NCBI RefSeq assembly: GCF_001458295.1
Contig: NZ_CYUD01000009.1
Span: 178,345-242,344 of the forward strand
Direction: 5' to 3'
DNA: 64,000 nucleotides
DNA from: Ruegeria denitrificans
GTDB lineage: Bacteria > Pseudomonadota > Alphaproteobacteria > Rhodobacterales > Rhodobacteraceae
Shown here: positions 61,667 to 64,000 of the stretch, in pieces
Numbering within the stretch: the stretch's first letter is position 1
Layout: each line of letters begins with the position of its first letter
The notes under the pieces: generated by a model
Databases searched by the model: none
The model's input: the letters and a program-made list of their open reading frames with translations, nothing else
What the model was told of the DNA's origin: nothing
Translations under genes and position numbers: made by a program

Positions 61667-63640
61667 TCATTCCGCCGCCACCTTGTGTTGCGCGACCGAA
61701 ACAACCGGCGCATCGACGATCTCAAGCGTCGCGCTGATCGAGCCCTTACGGCCGTCCTCATAAGTCACTTCGGTTGTGGTAGAGATCTTCGTCGATCCGT
61801 CATAAAGCGCAGCGATGATGTCGCTGAACTTGTCCTCGACAAACCCGCGCCGTACCTTTCGGGTCCGGGTCATCTCGCCGTCATCCGCATCCAGTTCCTT
61901 GTGCAGAACCACAAAACGATGCACCTGACAGCCCGACAGCATCTCGTCGGAGGCGACTGACTTGTTCACCTCTTCCACATGGGCCTTTATCGTCTCTAAC
62001 ACGCGGGGATGACCCGCCAATTCCTGATAGGACGCATAGGCGACATTGTTCCGTTCTGCCCAATTCCCTACTGCCGTCAGGTCGATATTGATGAAAGCGA
62101 CGCAACGGTCCTTGCTATTGCCGAACAGCACGACCTCAAGAATATCGGGATAGAACTTCAGCTTGTTCTCAACATATTTCGGCGCGAACATCGACCCGTC
62201 GGCCATTTTGCCCACATCCTTGGCACGGTCGATAATGCGCAGATGACCGGTATCTTCCTCGATAAAGCCGGCATCCCCGGTGGCCACCCAGCCCTCGGCA
62301 TCCTTGGTCGAGGCAGTGGAATCCGGATTCTTGAAATACTCAACGAAAACCCCGGGTGAGCGATAGTGAATTTCACCCTTGTCATCGATCTTCAGCTCAA
62401 CGTCCGGCGCAGGTACACCAACCGTATCCGCGCGCACCTCCCCATCAGGTTGTACAGTGATAAACACGGTGGCCTCGGTCTGACCGTAAAGTTGTTTCAG
62501 ATTGATGCCGAGTGAGCGGTAGAAATCGAATATCTCCGGCCCGATCGCCTCACCGGCTGTATACCCCACCCGGAATCGGCCATATCCCAGCGTATCCTTG
62601 AGCGGACCGTAAACCAGCAGATTGCCCAGCGCGTATTTCACGCGGTCGCCAAAGCCCACGGGTTTGCCGTCCAGCAGCAGCCCGCCCACTTTTTTGGCGT
62701 GCGCCATAAAATGATGGAACATGCGCTGCTTCAGCTTGCCCGCGTCCTCCATCCTGATCATCACATTGGTCAGCTGCGTCTCGAAGACACGCGGAGGGGC
62801 GAAGAAATAGGTCGGCCCGATCTCGCGCAGGTCGGTCATCATCGTGTCTGCACTTTCGGGACAGTTCACGCAGAACCCGCACCAATAGGCCTGACCGATG
62901 GAAAAGATAAAATCGCCCACCCAGGCCATCGGCAGGTAGGACAGGATGTCTTCGTTCCGGTTCAAATGATCGAACTCGGCGGAATTCTTAGCACTTTCAA
63001 TGACGTTGCGGTTCGACAGAACCACGCCTTTGGGCTTGCCAGTGGTGCCCGAGGTATAGAGCATCACGCAGGTATCGTTATAGGTGATCTCGGCGATGCG
63101 TTTGTCCAGTTCCGCATCGAACCGGGCGTGACCGGCACGGCCTTCGGCCATTATGTCATCCAGCGCATTCATCTGGGAATGGTCGTATTTCCGCATCCCC
63201 CGCTTGTCAGTATAGAGGATGTGTTTGACCTGATGCAGGTTTTCCTGAATTTCGATGACTTTGTCGACCTGCTCTTGATCACCGCAGACGACGTATTTCG
63301 CGCCGCAATGCTCCAGCACATAGGCCATCTCTTCGGCAACCGCGTCCTGATACAGCGGAACCGGCACCGCACCGACCATCTGCGCCGCCACCATCGACCA
63401 GTAATGTGCCGGGCGGTTGCGGCCGATCACAGCAATGTGGTCACCGTGTTCAACGCCAAGCTCCAGAAACCCCAACGCCAGCGCCCGAACTTCTTTGGCC
63501 GTCTCGGCCCAGCTCCAGCATTGCCAGATACCGAATTCCTTTTCCCGATAGGCCGGGGCGTCCGCGAACTGAGTCGCATTGCGGTGTAGCAGCGCAGCAA
63601 GGGAGTGCATCCCCGCGGCGCCCGACTGCGTCTGAGCCAA
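61667..63640 (-). CDS. AMP-dependent acyl-CoA synthetase
   Basis: A 657-residue long-chain-type acyl-CoA synthetase. The AMP loop YTSGTTGKPKGV, GQTEATV and GDAGFIEEDTGHLRIIDRAKD are seen. It should activate a carboxylic acid. The start is uncertain: I give the TTG at 63640, preceded by GGAGGAGAGG; the ATG at 63610 has no good site. It heads the operon and, with the PaaK-like gene at the far end, offers two ligases for one importer. Confidence 0.88.
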   Translation of the reverse strand: MAQTQSGAAGMHSLAALLHRNATQFADAPAYREKEFGIWQCWSWAETAKEVRALALGFLELGVEHGDHIAVIGRNRPAHYWSMVAAQMVGAVPVPLYQDAVAEEMAYVLEHCGAKYVVCGDQEQVDKVIEIQENLHQVKHILYTDKRGMRKYDHSQMNALDDIMAEGRAGHARFDAELDKRIAEITYNDTCVMLYTSGTTGKPKGVVLSNRNVIESAKNSAEFDHLNRNEDILSYLPMAWVGDFIFSIGQAYWCGFCVNCPESADTMMTDLREIGPTYFFAPPRVFETQLTNVMIRMEDAGKLKQRMFHHFMAHAKKVGGLLLDGKPVGFGDRVKYALGNLLVYGPLKDTLGYGRFRVGYTAGEAIGPEIFDFYRSLGINLKQLYGQTEATVFITVQPDGEVRADTVGVPAPDVELKIDDKGEIHYRSPGVFVEYFKNPDSTASTKDAEGWVATGDAGFIEEDTGHLRIIDRAKDVGKMADGSMFAPKYVENKLKFYPDILEVVLFGNSKDRCVAFINIDLTAVGNWAERNNVAYASYQELAGHPRVLETIKAHVEEVNKSVASDEMLSGCQVHRFVVLHKELDADDGEMTRTRKVRRGFVEDKFSDIIAALYDGSTKISTTTEVTYEDGRKGSISATLEIVDAPVVSVAQHKVAAE

Positions 63641-63812
63641 TCTTCCTCTCCTCCCCATCCGGCCCCTCCCCGAGGCCGGAAAAGCGGACCCGAGGATCAA
63701 CCCCGGACGCCAGCGCCCCGATTAAGGGACGCTTGCACGATCAGCGTCAACTTTTTCCTGATGTTTTCTCAATTCTTACGAATTGTAACAGGGCCGAGGG
63801 GTGATTGCATGA

Positions 63813-63831
63813 TTTGTACCAGATGTACAAA
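63813..63831. promoter_or_regulatory. Palindrome upstream of the ligase-transporter operon
   Basis: TTTGTAC and GTACAAA are perfect 7-bp arms around CAGAT, 173 bases before the synthetase start. A looser one, TTACGAATTGTAA, is at 63776-63788. They look like operator sites for a TetR- or GntR-type repressor encoded elsewhere. Confidence 0.55.
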
Positions 63832-63944
63832 GTTCCGACCAAAGCTGAATCTGTCCGTCTGAGCCTGCAAACCAACCAATTTTGCGATCATGCTATCATG
63901 AGTAATTCGAGGCGTTCTTCAGTCAGGATTCACTCTGATAGAAA

Positions 63945-64000
63945 GGGCGTTGTTGCACAGATCAGTTGCAACTCGGAACACGCCCAACCCGAGACGGAAT
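63945..64000. mobile_element. Possible IS5-family terminus at the window edge
   Basis: GGGCGTTGTTGCACAGATCA resembles the common terminal repeats of IS5-type elements (GGCNTTGTTGNANAAATC). Only 56 bases are inside the window, and no transposase can be seen. Uncertain. Confidence 0.4.

Noticed and set aside
1..64000. CRISPR array, rRNA, toxin-antitoxin or restriction system
   Set aside because: No regular spaced repeats, no rRNA stretch and no such gene pair was found; the repeats seen are explained by the island.

Overview
The window reads as a chromosome segment of an alphaproteobacterium of the Rhodobacteraceae (Roseobacter group). The support is the fbc-type petA-petB order, a c2-type cytochrome, RibH2 behind an FMN riboswitch, the PetP/PetR pair, an LpsB-like core glycosyltransferase, DUF2794 and the xseB-ispA-dxs run. 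This is family-level inference; no species is claimed.

Layout. 1-15969 is ordinary core: Rieske and cytochrome b of the bc1 complex (minus strand, petB cut by the window edge), cytochrome c, a GST, riboswitch-ribH2, aroC-HD phosphohydrolase-DMT permease-cobO, an AraC regulator with a small membrane protein, ilvE, then petP-petR, an HDAC-family deacetylase, xseB, ispA and dxs. 16001-35926 is an integrated island of about 19.9 kb inserted in the 3' end of a tRNA-Thr(CGU) gene. An exact 16-bp direct repeat marks both ends and a tyrosine integrase sits beside the left end. 36359-64000 is core again: tRNA-Arg(CCU), a LacI regulator, a YcaQ-type glycosylase, an FAH-family hydrolase, HpaR, a group II decarboxylase and HpaI, DUF3095, an MFS carrier, LpsB-like transferase, asd, carbonic anhydrase, an M17 peptidase with NlpC/P60, an FbpB-type permease, and an eight-gene minus-strand operon (acyl-CoA synthetase, complete Liv-type ABC transporter, PaaK-like ligase).

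The island is the interesting part. Its conserved left module is integrase, a small AlpA/Xis-like protein, three or four small unknown proteins including a helix-turn-helix protein, and a Cys-containing protein ending at 20155. The last 124 bases of that final gene recur, without indels, at 22377-22500 and 35586-35709. The two extra copies share an identical 62-base junction, so they delimit two cargo blocks. Cargo 1 is TetR/cupin/methyltransferase with a palindromic operator. Cargo 2 (about 13 kb) holds a decarboxylase, a hotdog thioesterase, a nucleotidyl cyclase fused to a GFA domain, a GlxA/AraC regulator, and a seven-gene operon: Rieske oxygenase, choline-sulfatase-like sulfatase, SDR, beta-keto acid cleavage enzyme, aldehyde dehydrogenase, SDR, carnitine-dehydrogenase-like enzyme. 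Six of its seven joints are either stop/start overlaps or a 10-base gap.

Working model (inference): the island is a tRNA-borne element that accretes metabolic cargo at the 3' end of its last backbone gene, and its largest cargo is a mobile route for a sulfated or carnitine-like quaternary amine. The substrate is not known from sequence, and neither a transporter nor a Rieske reductase is encoded in the block.
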